DNA from: Antennarius striatus
Lineage: Eukaryota; Chordata; Actinopteri; Lophiiformes; Antennariidae
Assembly: GCF_040054535.1 (NCBI RefSeq)
Contig: NC_090785.1
Coordinates: 11,942,501-12,006,500 of the forward strand
Direction of reading: 5' to 3'
DNA: 64,000 nt
A program made the position numbers and the translations under genes. Below the pieces are notes generated by a model. It was given only the letters and a program-made list of their open reading frames with translations, had not been told where the DNA came from and searched no databases. Every line of letters starts with the position of its first letter. Positions within the stretch are counted from its first letter, which is position 1. Positions 20,476 to 38,423 of this stretch are shown here, piece after piece.

Positions 20476-21995
20476 TATTATTTTAATCATTGAAAACTTT
20501 TGTAAGAGCAACGATTGATTAACAAATATCAGTTGTTGCTTTACCTCAGTTTGAGCAAGAAGATAAAGATCAAAACAACAGGAGGACATCTTCTGAACAG
20601 AGGTGATTGTGTAATCACACAATTGCACACCACAAAATTACTATATAATCATACTATTTGTGCTGTGTTGTACACATGTACGGATGTAACCATATTATCC
20701 ATGGTAAACTACACAGTGATTTTTAATGAGGCGTATCTCAATGACTTCCTCTCATAGACTGTTTCTCTTTAGCATAAATGTGCTGATGTGGCGGACTTTG
20801 ACCTCTATTTCTTTACACAGTCTCTTTAAGTGTTCCATTTACTTATCATAACCCTGTCAAAATAAAATATGATCCACTTGTCATTGAAGAGATAAAATGA
20901 AAAGTGAGAAGTACAGCTTGGCAGAGCTGCCGCTGTTCAATGCCACAAGGCAGAAAATCAATCTTTACACCGTTTATTGATGTCTTTGATTGCAACAAAA
21001 CATCAGGAGGAACCAATGCAGTCTGGGTTTGTTTCACCGTTGTGTGTACTTAAAATCATATGGAGGATACAGACACTAAATAAACCGATACTGTCGCTAA
21101 AAGTCCAAAGTATCTTCAGCGAAATTCCCGCTATGCTGACATTTACATTTACAGCCCATTATGTACAGCATGCAGCATTATTACAAACCATACTTCAGGC
21201 CCTGACAGATTTATCAATTGACCCTGTCGGACTTACCTTGATTAGATTGTGGGCCACAATGAGAGAGCCAGCAGGACCCCCTGTCTCTCCAGGAGCATGC
21301 CCACCTGTACCATACCCTTGTACTGCCACTAGGTATGGATTATGCATTGTGAGCCAGTATCTAACATGTTTCCCAAATGTGTGGAAACAAAATTTACTAT
21401 ACTCCTCAAACAGCCCCACCAGTGTTTCATTTTTCCAGCCTCCATGTTGCTCCTGCAGGGTTTGTGGCACGTCCCAGTGATGGAGAGTTACTATTGGCTC
21501 AATTTTCTTTTCCAGAAGTCTCTGTATGAGACGACTGTAGTGTGCCACAGCAGCTGTATTGGCTGGACTTCTTGCATTTCCATCAGGAAAGATTCTGGGC
21601 CACGAAAGAGAAAAAGAGTATGATCTTACACCAAGATACTCCAGTGCCTGAACATCTTCTTCCCAGCGAGTGTAGCTGTCACTCGTCACATCTGCAGTCT
21701 CCACAGCCAAATTAGTACTGATAGTGGAGTGGGTGAAATGGTCCCAGATGGATGGACCTTTCCCCTCCTGATTCCAGGCTCCTTCTGTCTGGAAGGCAGA
21801 TGTCCCTGAACCCCAAAGGAAATCTGAGGGGAAGCTGTCATGAAGAAAAGACTGGACTCTGGCAATTGGGTCCAACTTAGGCTGTTGCCAAATCTTCCTG
21901 CCTTCCCCAAGAGAACAGGCTGTCTTTTTCCAACCACATACCAACAACAGAAATAAGACGCAATGACATGTAGGAGGTAAAAGATGGTTCAGCAT
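16154..21995 (-). CDS. klb: Beta-Klotho, FGF19/21-type co-receptor, complete
   Basis: A single-pass membrane co-receptor that lets FGF receptors bind endocrine FGFs. Six exons: 21237-21995, 19780-20293, 19418-19686, 19065-19321, 17992-18920, 16154-16521, totalling 1031 residues (human 1044). Residues 1-27 are a signal peptide (LLPPTCHCVLFLLLVC). KL1 and KL2 are two family-1 glycosidase-like domains. KL1 has HNP at 218-220 where active enzymes have NEP, and EGGWF at the nucleophile site. KL2 keeps NEP (WITINEPNR), but its nucleophile site reads TASGID. Both domains therefore lack a full catalytic pair, as expected for Klotho pseudo-enzymes. A membrane helix lies at about 991-1014 (MLFFGGCLLITAVMLTALII), followed by a short basic tail. 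Intron 3 seems to use a GC donor. Intron 5 carries a LINE, and a 143-base intron separates exons 4 and 5. Confidence 0.97.
16812..17862 (+). mobile_element. LINE copy 2, 5'-truncated, in klb intron 5
   Basis: A mostly open reading frame starts at AYDRVPREELWYCMRKSG (RT palm) and runs through LYQGSALSPFLFAMVMDRL and MMFADEIVICSE to the C-terminal GHVQRRDSEYIGRRMLSF and the final WRQLIRCGDP. The tail is AAG-rich. The catalytic FADD is FADE here, which should disable it. The sequence gacatgtgc flanks both ends (16803-16811 and about 17860-17868), a probable target-site duplication. It is antisense to klb. Confidence 0.9.
20444..20474. repeat. (CA)15 microsatellite
   Basis: In klb intron 1. It reads (UG)n in the klb pre-mRNA, about 150 bases upstream of the exon 2 acceptor. 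Confidence 0.95.
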
Positions 21996-22826
21996 AGTGA
22001 AGCAGTCTACCTTGTTTCAGAAATCCAGTTGAAGGGGATAGCTGCTATCAGTCAGAGAAATAGCTTTGTTCATTATCATAAATCCTCCTGAGATCAGTGA
22101 TGCTGGGAGCAAGAACAAGAATGATCCCGTTTAGGAGAAAGTGACATCTGAAGTGTTGAGGTGCTGCAGTATCAAAGTGACAACCTGGTCAGACTTCCCT
22201 ATCTCTCTCTACTTATGCTCCTGTTCTGCCCCTCCCCACAATGTTCACACATAGGAAGGTTGACTCATATCCACACTTTCTTGTATCACTAAGCCTTTTG
22301 AGTTTCCCTGTATTGTTTTTCATGATAATTCTAAAAACGTTCTGTCGTCCTACAATCAGCCTTTATAGTAGATCAGCTTTAAAAGAGGGAATGAACACTT
22401 CAGAAGACATTACTGACACACAAGGGAATACTCCTGTGTCAATAATTAGCTTGTACTCTGATCTCACCTTCATGACTAAGAAGCGGTTCTCACTGTTTGT
22501 CTGTTTTCAACACACATAATAAAATTTTACTCTTAAATTGTGTTTTTGTGTGGTGAAAAACATGTGCTTGAATTGAATTTCATTCTTCTTATGTAAAATT
22601 ATATTTACATGCATTGAGAAAGAAGCGATGGTGTACATCATAAAATTTATTGAAAAAAAAAAAGACCACAAGTTACAAAGCACCTCTATAGTGATATTCC
22701 AAGACTTGCTGTAACCATAACGAAATGATAGGAGATACATGACCTTATTCAATTAAGGTCATTTGCTGTCAGTCACAGACCCAATGAACCAGTAGCACTA
22801 CTAGCATAAATGAAACAATGCAGTTT

Positions 22827-22864
22827 TGTGTGTGTGTGTGTGCGTGTGCGTGTGTGTGTGTGTG
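22827..22864. repeat. (TG)n microsatellite, interrupted
   Basis: TG repeats with two CG interruptions, about 38 bases. Confidence 0.95.
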
Positions 22865-23556
22865 GTTATATTTGATAAAGCCTCCACATGATGATATAAC
22901 AGGTCAAAGCCTATCAAAAAGACTGTTTCTCAATTCTCCTTTATTAAAGGTTGTGTCAATAGCTGTTCATACTTAGAAGTGCAGTTGCCCAGGATACACT
23001 CGGCCTCAAGGCATTAGTGAGAGTTAAGTTAATTGATTTGGGAAATGGTCATCTACCACCCTGACTGACCTCAGTGTGGGGCCCATGATACCACAGAAGA
23101 GATGACATTGACAATTTGTGAAATTTAATCAAAAGTTTTTTTCTCAATGTTGAATGGAGGATCAACATCTTTAGTCCACCCAATAAGGGAATAAAACAAT
23201 AATACATTAAAAAGATTTATTAGAATAAATTAAGAATCAATTTAACCATGGTTGTTACTTTGTGCGTGAAGTATCCCACCATAAAGATAGAAAAAATAAA
23301 CAAAGCCTGTTTCAATACAGCTGTAATCAAAGGGAAGTAAAAAGAGGATGTAATGGTAATGGTTGAATTACCCTCAAACCCATTATCATTTTTGTTTGTA
23401 ACACAGGGAGACGTTGTATAAAAATTGGAGAAAAGCAGATGCATATAGATAATTTATGAGCTATTGCCTTTTTTTATCAATACTTTTTGTTTGTTCTTGT
23501 ATTTATAACAGGGTTTTTTTTAAAATACTGTATTAAGTCGTGTAAAAACTATGTCT

Positions 23557-23905
23557 TCTTCTTTTCCTTTCGGCCTCCATCTAACCCCGTCTTCTGCATC
23601 GTCTTCTCTCACACCAACTACCTTCATGTTTTGTACAGCTTTCCTTTCATTTTAGCTGAAACTCTTCTATCACACATCACACCTGACACTTTTCTCCACC
23701 CGTTCCATCCGGTCTGTACACGCTTCTTCACCTCTTTTCCACACTCTCCATTGCTCTGGACTGTTGACCCCGAGTACTTAAAATCCTCCACCTTCTTGAT
23801 CTCTTCTCCCTGTAACCTCACTCTTCCACTTGGGTCCCTCTCATTCACACACATGTACTCTGTCTTACTGCGGCTAACCTTCATTCCTCCTCCACCTGTT
23901 CCCTG
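23557..23905 (-). mobile_element. LINE copy 3, internally deleted
   Basis: On the minus strand this matches copies 1 and 2 from MKVSRSKTEYMCVNERDPSG to AKMKGKLYKT. It then jumps directly to the 'MKVVGVREDDAEDGVRWR' region and an AAG-rich tail. About 330 bases of C-terminal coding, and the 'gacccctgaaggga' tail block, are missing relative to copy 2. Confidence 0.85.
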
Positions 23906-24327
23906 CTCTGTTCCCACTCACTGCATATTCAGAGAAAAAATGTTTTAAGGGAAATTATCAAAATAAAAACATCCTGTTATTTCTTTACTTAAAGGCTTTT
24001 ATTAAAAAGCACCAACAGTAGTAAATTATTACAGCTCCTACAGCTGAATAAACACACGAAAGGAACTAAACTTATGACAACATAGATACAATTAGAAAAT
24101 GCAGGAGTTGCACAACACACACTTGGTTGAGGGGATGAAAAGTAGGGTCACAAGTGGACAACACAACAATGCAGCTGGTAGAGAAGCACAGCACAACTTG
24201 TCCTGGTTACACTCGTGATGGTTGATTCAGTTCCACATGTGCCAATGGAGAAGCCCCACCAGTCAGTAACAGTTGTTATAAACTTGTGCCAGAAATATCA
24301 GCGAAGAAAAGGTTTATGAGTCAGGTG

Positions 24328-31807
<7,480 letters not shown>

Positions 31808-32569
31808 TTTGCTTGAATTGATATTTCGTTGCCGATGGAGACAAACAAATCCGCAAACCGCTCTATTTTAATGTATACGCGTCTCTTTTAAGCATAGGTG
31901 GATAAATTTGAATTGAAAGTTGTTACTAACATTGATATTAAGCTAAAGCCAACCTTTGTATCTGAATTGTTGTAATATTGCTAGCAACACACAGCTAACT
32001 AGCATTACCTATGAGACTTTGAATTGACATTTTTGGTAGAGTAGTTCTCCAAACGATATTGTATTATTGAATGTTCTTATTTAAACACAGAGACACATCT
32101 TGAGAAAACGCGAACATACTGTTTAAACCAGTCTTCGGCAAAAGTCGGATAACCCTTTATTTACCTTCACGTTCTCGACAACGATTCACGTCACTGTCGT
32201 GAAAATGACCCTACTTCCTTCTTTACGACAAGTGTTCAAAAGGTCAAATGATCGTACCAAAACAAGGCGAAAATTATTTGTTTCTAGGTATTTCTAAGCG
32301 ATGAAGTATAGCGACGTTTCGCCAACCCACTCTTACTACCCATACTTACTCCATATTGTTAAATTTGCAATAAGCCCGTTTACAGTCAGCTGCAGGCCCG
32401 TCCCTTACACGGACTTTTCCGTTACTGCGCCTGCGTCTAAAATGAATTTCTGCTGTCATCCCCGTCCGCCACTGGCGCTGGCCGGGAATTCACGACACGA
32501 CCTACAGTTGTGCCCTGATCACTCCGTCAATAACTACTGCTAAAGGACAGCAACTAGTGTGCACTACAG
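31808..32569. promoter_or_regulatory. Shared divergent promoter region of ints10 and slc25a51
   Basis: The ints10 start codon (minus strand, 31807) and the probable first exon of slc25a51 (plus strand, ending 32569) face away from each other across about 760 bases. A G+C and CpG-richer block sits at 32385-32500. It includes 'actgcgcctgcgtc', which resembles an NRF-1 site, a common feature of nuclear genes for mitochondrial and housekeeping proteins. No TATA box was seen. Start sites are inferred, not mapped. Confidence 0.55.
32430..32569 (+). other. slc25a51: Probable 5' non-coding exon of slc25a51
   Basis: A good splice donor (ctacag|gtaacg) follows 32569, and a good acceptor (ttctttcacag|GG) precedes 35631, just upstream of the slc25a51 coding exon. 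The 5' limit is not known; 32430 is a placeholder. The intron between them carries two repeats. Confidence 0.5.
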
Positions 32570-33544
32570 GTAACGACTATTTTATAAGCGTTGCGGCTGC
32601 TTGACCAAAACTACGAGGCACTCTTTTGCTCCCTGATTTTTAGTTCCTGCAAATGAAGCTTACAACCGTTTGTCAATCCCCGCTTCTCCTTTTTGGCTAT
32701 AATAGTGTTAGCCATTTAGCATGTTATGTATTTAACTTGTTTTGATGAAAAATGCCATGACTTGGTGTCATGCTCGTTTGAACCTTTTCTTTTACAATGA
32801 AAACAACGCTGACGAACTTTTGCTAATATAGCTTCGCAGGCCAAACAACTAGCACTATTGAGATAGCTAAAGAAGCTAACCACACTTGCATTTCGATGTC
32901 AGGGTATGCTAGCCCATGGGCGTTTTGTTGAGCTAATAACTTTAGCTAGCTCTGCGTTACGACCATAAACGTGTTTTGTGTCTGAGTGTTACACTGATGT
33001 TTATGTTTGTGTCAGCCGTCGCATTAATTGTGTGGCAGGAAAACCGAGTATGACACCACAATATAATATCATAGGAAGTACTGTAAGGAAAATCTACATT
33101 ATATAGAAGGGTTGTTAACTATCAATCAAATCCATTGATTTAGTAATAGTATCATTATCATAATACTCTGACTTGTTTTTCAATCCTGAGTAATGGGAAT
33201 GTTCCTTTCCCCGAGTTTCAAATTCGTTACTACACAGTCACATTACAGAAGTAGTTTTATAAGATTTTCTTAGTATATGGATTCCTTTGTTTGTTTAACA
33301 AGGTATTTAAGTTTATATGTATATGACCTTAAATGACCTCACCAGCTTGTCATTGCTACTGTTACAGTACTGTATGCACCCCCTTCGCTCTACATGTTTT
33401 ATGTACTCAAGATATTCAAACTACCTTTGGTATCACCTTGGTTACAAGTCTGTGTGTTTTGTCTTGCTGTTGCTTATGTGTGTGAGCTGCTAGCTTATTT
33501 AACTCTAAAAGAACAAGACAAACAAGACCATTCACGTTATACAC

Positions 33545-34075
33545 TGCCTGGTCAAAAAAAAAAAGTCGCCATCCAAAAAAGTCACACCCTCTCATTTGTT
33601 GTTGGACTTCATTTAGCTTTGATTACAAAATGCATTAACTGGGATATTGTTTTGATGAGTTAATGCAATATCACAAGAGTTATTTCCATCCAGTGATCTA
33701 ATATTTTTCCGTATTGTTCATCAATATCTTGCATTTATCATCATGGGGTCTGACCACTATGTAAAGCCATCTCCAGCACTCATTGAGATTCTTCTTTCAA
33801 AGAATATCAATGAGTTTGAGGTCTGGACTCTGTGGTGGCCAATCTATGTATGAAAACGATGTGTCATGCTCCCTGAACCTCTCCCTCACAATTTTAGCCC
33901 AATGAATCCTGACATTGTCATCTTGGAATATGTCCGTTCAGGTCAGGTCTAGGTTCAACAACAGTGTGTGTTCAAAGAATGAGATCATCTGATTACCTGA
34001 ATATACTGGATGACCAGGTTATTCCATCAATGGATTATTTCTTCTCCAAAGGCAAGGGAGATTACTGTGTTTTAG
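33545..34075 (-). mobile_element. Tc1-like transposon remnant, C-terminal half
   Basis: The left edge is a Tc1-type terminus ('actgcctggtcaaaaaaa' followed by 'agtcgcc'). Read on the minus strand, a degraded 'WPPQSPDL'-type DDE block appears near 33830-33850 ('attggccaccacagagtcc'), followed by sequence resembling the transposase C terminus. Frame breaks are frequent. Confidence 0.65.
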
Positions 34076-34094
34076 GGCTATTTGTTCTCAAAAT

Positions 34095-34405
34095 AAAGTT
34101 TAAACTGGCATAGGGCGTTAGACGGGGGACACTCCAGGCACGACACCAGTGCACCACAGAGCCACTTACAAAGACATACAAACACGCACACACACTCACT
34201 CCTACGGGCAATTTGGGACCGACCAATCAACCTGAAGTTCATGCTTTTTGGAGGTTGGAGGAAGCCGGACAACCCGGAGAGAACCCACGCGGACACGGGG
34301 AGAGCATGCGGACACGGGGAGAGCATGCGAACTCCGCACAGAGTGGGACTCGAACCCGGACCCGCCGTGTTATGAGGCGACTGCGCCACCGTGCAGTGGT
34401 TAGCG
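34095..34405 (-). repeat. tRNA-headed SINE
   Basis: On the minus strand the head has a box A-like 'tggcgcagtcg' and a perfect box B GGTTCGAGTCC (34346-34356). The body follows ('gggttctctccgggttgtcc', 'ggcttcctccaacctccaaa'). A 19-base unit, ggacacggggagagcatgc, is tandemly duplicated at about 34292-34329. It does not fold as a working tRNA gene and is best read as a SINE. Confidence 0.75.
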
Positions 34406-35704
34406 TACATTCAAGTACATTCCCACCCTCTCCTTATCCCCACTCCCACATCAAGATCCCTTTGTTACACACACCTTACACACCTTTTTTGGCTTACACG
34501 GTAACCCCCATGGAGTCCTTCCATTGACAAAACACATTTTGACACTTATCTAAAACTTATCAAAAACAAGCACAACCTTGTTTCAGTGATATGTAGAAGT
34601 TTTTTGCACATTGGCGTAGAATAGCTTTTTTTAGGCAGTAATGCTGTGGAGGAGGAGAGGAGCCAGAATACATTGTAGTTATGATGATTTACTGATGTCA
34701 TCAGTATTTGGAACGTGTTCATATATTACTTTTGTAATATGAAGTTTTCACATGTAGATTTTGAATTTTAACCTCTTTACTATATAAAATCGTACAAGTT
34801 AGTTTCATCCACAAATGAAGAGATGTTATTGTTGCCACAAATTGCAAAACTTGAATGGTTTAAATGCAAATGTCCATGTAGCCTGGGATACAGAGTACAA
34901 TAACCTTCAAGTGAGTATTTGTTACTACTGCTATTTAATAAGAAATTAATACAAAGGGGAGTTTCAGAGAACTGGCATTCGTGAGTTGTGCTCTTCTCCA
35001 CCATGACTCAGCTGATCCTTATCCAACATGTAACAGTCTGGTTATGCAAGTTGACAGCAGGTGACTGAGTTTAGTTGTCCTTATATGTCAACATCTAGCC
35101 TGTACAGACTACCTAATGTAGATTGTGACAACGCATTTTTAACATTTTGCTGAATTGTATGTACACATATAGGTGGATATGCGAATAAAAATAAAAGTAT
35201 TTACTCATTTTAAGGATTTCAAGCATGTAGTCAATTGAAAACTGTTCAAAGACAAAAAGAGCAACCTTCCCCCTGATTATCATGTTTCTAACACGTCAAT
35301 CTCAGTAAAACTACACTTAATTAATTACATTTAATTATAGTTAAACGTATGGTTTTATGATTTGGTATGAAAGGGACACAACTACAAGTCTCAGTTTGTC
35401 AGAAGCTATCATGCAAACAACATTATTGCGTAAAGTATATTACTGCATGCACCGAAGAGCACATCATAAATCTGTCATTGTTAAGGATTTTTTTTTTTTT
35501 GTGCAAATGATTGCATTCTATTTTTATTTCATTGTTCCCATTATTTTTTGGAAAATCATTAAATTAAAGAAATGGATTAACAAACACAATGACAATGAAG
35601 TATGGATGATTATTATTCCTTTCTTTCACAGGGTATAAATTTCACAGAAGAGCGTGGCACTGATGTGATGCTGAAGGAGCAGGCTTTGGAGCACTGAGTC
35701 CCTC

Positions 35705-36637
35705 ATGGCCGTTAGCACGATGGGCTCTGAGTCGGCCCGGACACCACAGTCTCAGACTACACTGGCTGAAGGTCACACCCTGTTGCCTGCTGGGCTGCTG
35801 AGTACCAGGTTGAGCCATCATGGGAAGCACTATGTCTGTGGCTCCATTGCAGCTTTTAGCAACATTATGATTACCTTTCCCATCCAGAAAGTATTGTTTC
35901 GCCAGCAGCTTCATGGTGTGTTAGCAATTGAGGCGGTTCAGCAGCTCCAGAGGGATGGGCTGAGGAATCTATACCGGGGCCTGCTGCCCCCACTACTCCA
36001 AAAGAGCACTACTGTAGCGATAATGTTTGGCCTGTACCAGGACTTCTCCAGAGTCTTACTAGACTTGGGGGATGGCAGTGGCGTGCCAGAACTAGTCACT
36101 CGAAGCTTTGCTGCAGTACTGGCAGGAACAGCAGAGGCCACCCTGGCACCGTTTGAGCGTGTGCAGACTCTCCTACAAGACCACCGGCACCATGGCCGCT
36201 TCAACAACACTGCCCACACCTTCCGAACACTTCTGTCTGAGTATGGTGTTAGAGAATGCTACCGTGGCGTTGTGCCCATACTTCTCCGGAATGGCCCTAG
36301 TAATGTTCTGTTCTTTGGGCTCCGTGGACCGATCAAGGAGAGACTCCCAGAGGCCAGTAGCCGGGCAGGTCATTTGGTTATTGATTTTGTGTGTGGAGGG
36401 CTGCTGGGAGCAGCCCTTGGCATTATGTTCTATCCATTAAATGTAGTAAAATCCCGAGCTCAGTCTCAGGTTGGTGGAGAATTCCAGTCCTTCAGGAAAG
36501 TGCTGCTAACAGTGTGGAGAGAAAGGGGTTGCAGCTTGGCCATGCTTTTCAGAGGAGCCCACCTGAATTACCATCGTTCACTGCTGTCGTGGGGTATCAT
36601 CAATGCAACATATGAGCTTCTACTGAAGATTTTATGA
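35705..36637 (+). CDS. slc25a51: Mitochondrial NAD+ transporter SLC25A51
   Basis: An inner mitochondrial membrane carrier that imports NAD+ into the matrix. One coding exon gives 310 residues from the first ATG, or 305 if translation starts at the in-frame ATG at 35720 (MGSES), which aligns better with mammalian starts. Three SLC25 repeats are visible, each with a carrier signature: [23 protein letters not shown] and [12 protein letters not shown]. Family-specific blocks are [31 protein letters not shown] and [20 protein letters not shown], ending YELLLKIL. Human SLC25A51 and the near-identical SLC25A52 are the closest relatives; the gene next door (frmpd1) supports SLC25A51. It is divergent from ints10 and convergent with frmpd1. 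Confidence 0.96.
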   Translation: MAVSTMGSESARTPQSQTTLAEGHTLLPAGLLSTRLSHHGKHYVCGSIAAFSNIMITFPIQKVLFRQQLHGVLAIEAVQQLQRDGLRNLYRGLLPPLLQKSTTVAIMFGLYQDFSRVLLDLGDGSGVPELVTRSFAAVLAGTAEATLAPFERVQTLLQDHRHHGRFNNTAHTFRTLLSEYGVRECYRGVVPILLRNGPSNVLFFGLRGPIKERLPEASSRAGHLVIDFVCGGLLGAALGIMFYPLNVVKSRAQSQVGGEFQSFRKVLLTVWRERGCSLAMLFRGAHLNYHRSLLSWGIINATYELLLKIL

Positions 36638-36790
36638 AAAAGAATGGAGATAAGATCTACAGATTAAGAAAAAGTATAGGAAGGAAAGCTTGCATGGAGT
36701 AATAGAAACATTTTTGAGAGGGAAGAAAATCGAATGCACTCGCTGTCTACAGTTGTTGGGATGCTGAAGGTTGACTAAATGAAAGACAAC

Positions 36791-36796
36791 AATAAA
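36791..36796 (+). terminator. slc25a51: Polyadenylation signal AATAAA
   Basis: Canonical hexamer 154 bases after the slc25a51 stop codon; the probable proximal polyadenylation signal. Confidence 0.6.
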
Positions 36797-37641
36797 GTTG
36801 CACTTCTTTGAGGGGCCAACAGTCAGTTTGAGATAATCGACCTGCCATTGTTACTACTGTATTTACTGTTTTGAAAGTTCGGAGAACGGATGCATGCTTT
36901 AGCTTAAAAAAATGTGCCAGGGTCCAAATGAAATGCCCTTGTTGGCACTGACTTCAAAATTCTGGGGAGCAAATTAAACTGCCGTGCAAAGTTTAAAGTA
37001 AAGGTTATGTCACTGTATTGACTGGTTTGTAGGTAAAGCTGTTTCTTTATTCATGTTGTGTGCTGTGATATGTCTTGCTGACATTGTCAGTCTGACCAAA
37101 AACACTTTGTGTGTTTTATGCCACCTAAAAGAAAAACTTTTGTACTTCTGAAATACACCACCATTTATTGGCAAATTTAATGTTGGCCATGTTTTTTTTT
37201 CTTTAGACTTCATCGCCACAGTTTCACCTGGTTAATATCTGTTTGTGTATGACATCTAAAGCTTGATCAAATTCGGTGATACATGAATTTACTATTTAGC
37301 AGCTATAGGCAGGAAATTTTAGACAACCTCCATTCACACTTGATCAGTCTCAACAGCAGCAATGAACAAATTATCTAGTTGCATTTTCTGACATGCTATT
37401 TTCAGGGTGTATGTATTATTTACGATTTTTGACAAGTTCCAATTTTGTTATTTAATGGAAAGAAACATGCAATATGTAATTGTCTTGCAACAAATAAGCC
37501 CACAGAAAACAATTTGTTCAGGTCTCAATTTTTAGGAAAAGATTTGCACCCTATGAAGGCCTTTTTATAATATGCCTCATTGCTGCATTTGTTTAATTTT
37601 AAGCCATTGTTTTTTTACTTTAAGATTATAAAACTGTCAAG

Positions 37642-37681
37642 GTTTGCATATTTTTTATAAACTTGTAAAAAATATGCAAAC
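37642..37681. repeat. Perfect 15-bp inverted repeat (hairpin)
   Basis: The arm gtttgcatatttttt at 37642-37656 is exactly reverse-complemented at 37667-37681, with a 10-base loop. It lies in the candidate long 3' UTR of slc25a51. Confidence 0.95.
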
Positions 37682-37705
37682 TTTATAAAAAGATCAAATA
37701 CACGT

Positions 37706-37740
37706 AATATATATATATATATATATAATATTATATATAT
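37706..37740. repeat. (AT)n microsatellite
   Basis: AT repeat with a central 'aatatt' interruption. Confidence 0.9.
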
Positions 37741-38417
37741 GTACTTATTCTTAAACTCATATTTCTGACTTGTTCTCTTTTGTTTACTTGAGATTTCAAG
37801 CTTGAGTAGATGGAAGTCACCATGCAGCCATTTTAGTTAGATACGACAGCCGAGAGAGGGGATGCTGCTTGTACACCAAGAGTTGCTAAAGAGCAGAGAC
37901 GATGAGCAGAATCCAATATTCAGTGGCACCAAAAGCTTGAGCTACTGTATAAAACATGTTGATGAACACCTTAAAGTTTTTTCGTGTTAACCGGCAGCAG
38001 TGTACTGTTTTAATTACATCTTTTCAGGATGTTTTTGATTTTCCTCTTCGTCAATAAGCCTATATTTATTTACGTTTTGGGCGGAGGTGACACTCTTACT
38101 TACATGAAATAACACTGTATGTAAATGCCATTTCACCCTGAAGCACAAAATGTCATATTTACAATAACTGCATAAACTGTTTCAGATACACAAAGTAAAA
38201 GTGTTGACATTGAAAGTCCTATGTCCATGTTTGTGGTGTTTTAGTTTTTTTGACTAAACAAGACTAGAACAGTATAAATCCTTCTTGTATAAAACCGCAC
38301 CTACACTTTGAGCTGAATAGCCTGTCTTGTGACCTTTGTGTCACTGCTCTCTGGGATACTTTAAGTAATATATCTGGCATGCCCTTATTCAAATATGCAC
38401 GGCAATCCCTTCTTTGT

Positions 38418-38423
38418 AATAAA
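38418..38423 (+). terminator. slc25a51: Distal polyadenylation signal AATAAA
   Basis: Canonical hexamer, a candidate distal signal for slc25a51. Confidence 0.35.

Larger units (their letters stand above)
21996..24327. other. Intergenic between ints10 3' end and klb 5' end
   Basis: The left part (next to 21995) must contain the klb 5' UTR and promoter, and the right part the ints10 3' UTR. Besides the microsatellite and LINE fragment listed separately, I see no gene. Confidence 0.5.
32570..35630 (+). other. slc25a51: slc25a51 intron 1 (inferred)
   Basis: No coding exon is visible. The block contains the Tc1-like remnant and the SINE listed separately; the rest is AT-rich unique-looking sequence. 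Confidence 0.5.
36638..38423 (+). other. slc25a51: slc25a51 3' UTR (candidate)
   Basis: AATAAA signals occur at 36791-36796 and 38418-38423, so short and long 3' UTR forms are possible. The longer form would contain a perfect hairpin and an AT repeat. Confidence 0.5.

Noticed and set aside
34213-34410. tRNA gene suggested by the perfect box B near 34346
   Set aside because: No cloverleaf or acceptor stem closes around it, and the downstream body is that of a SINE.
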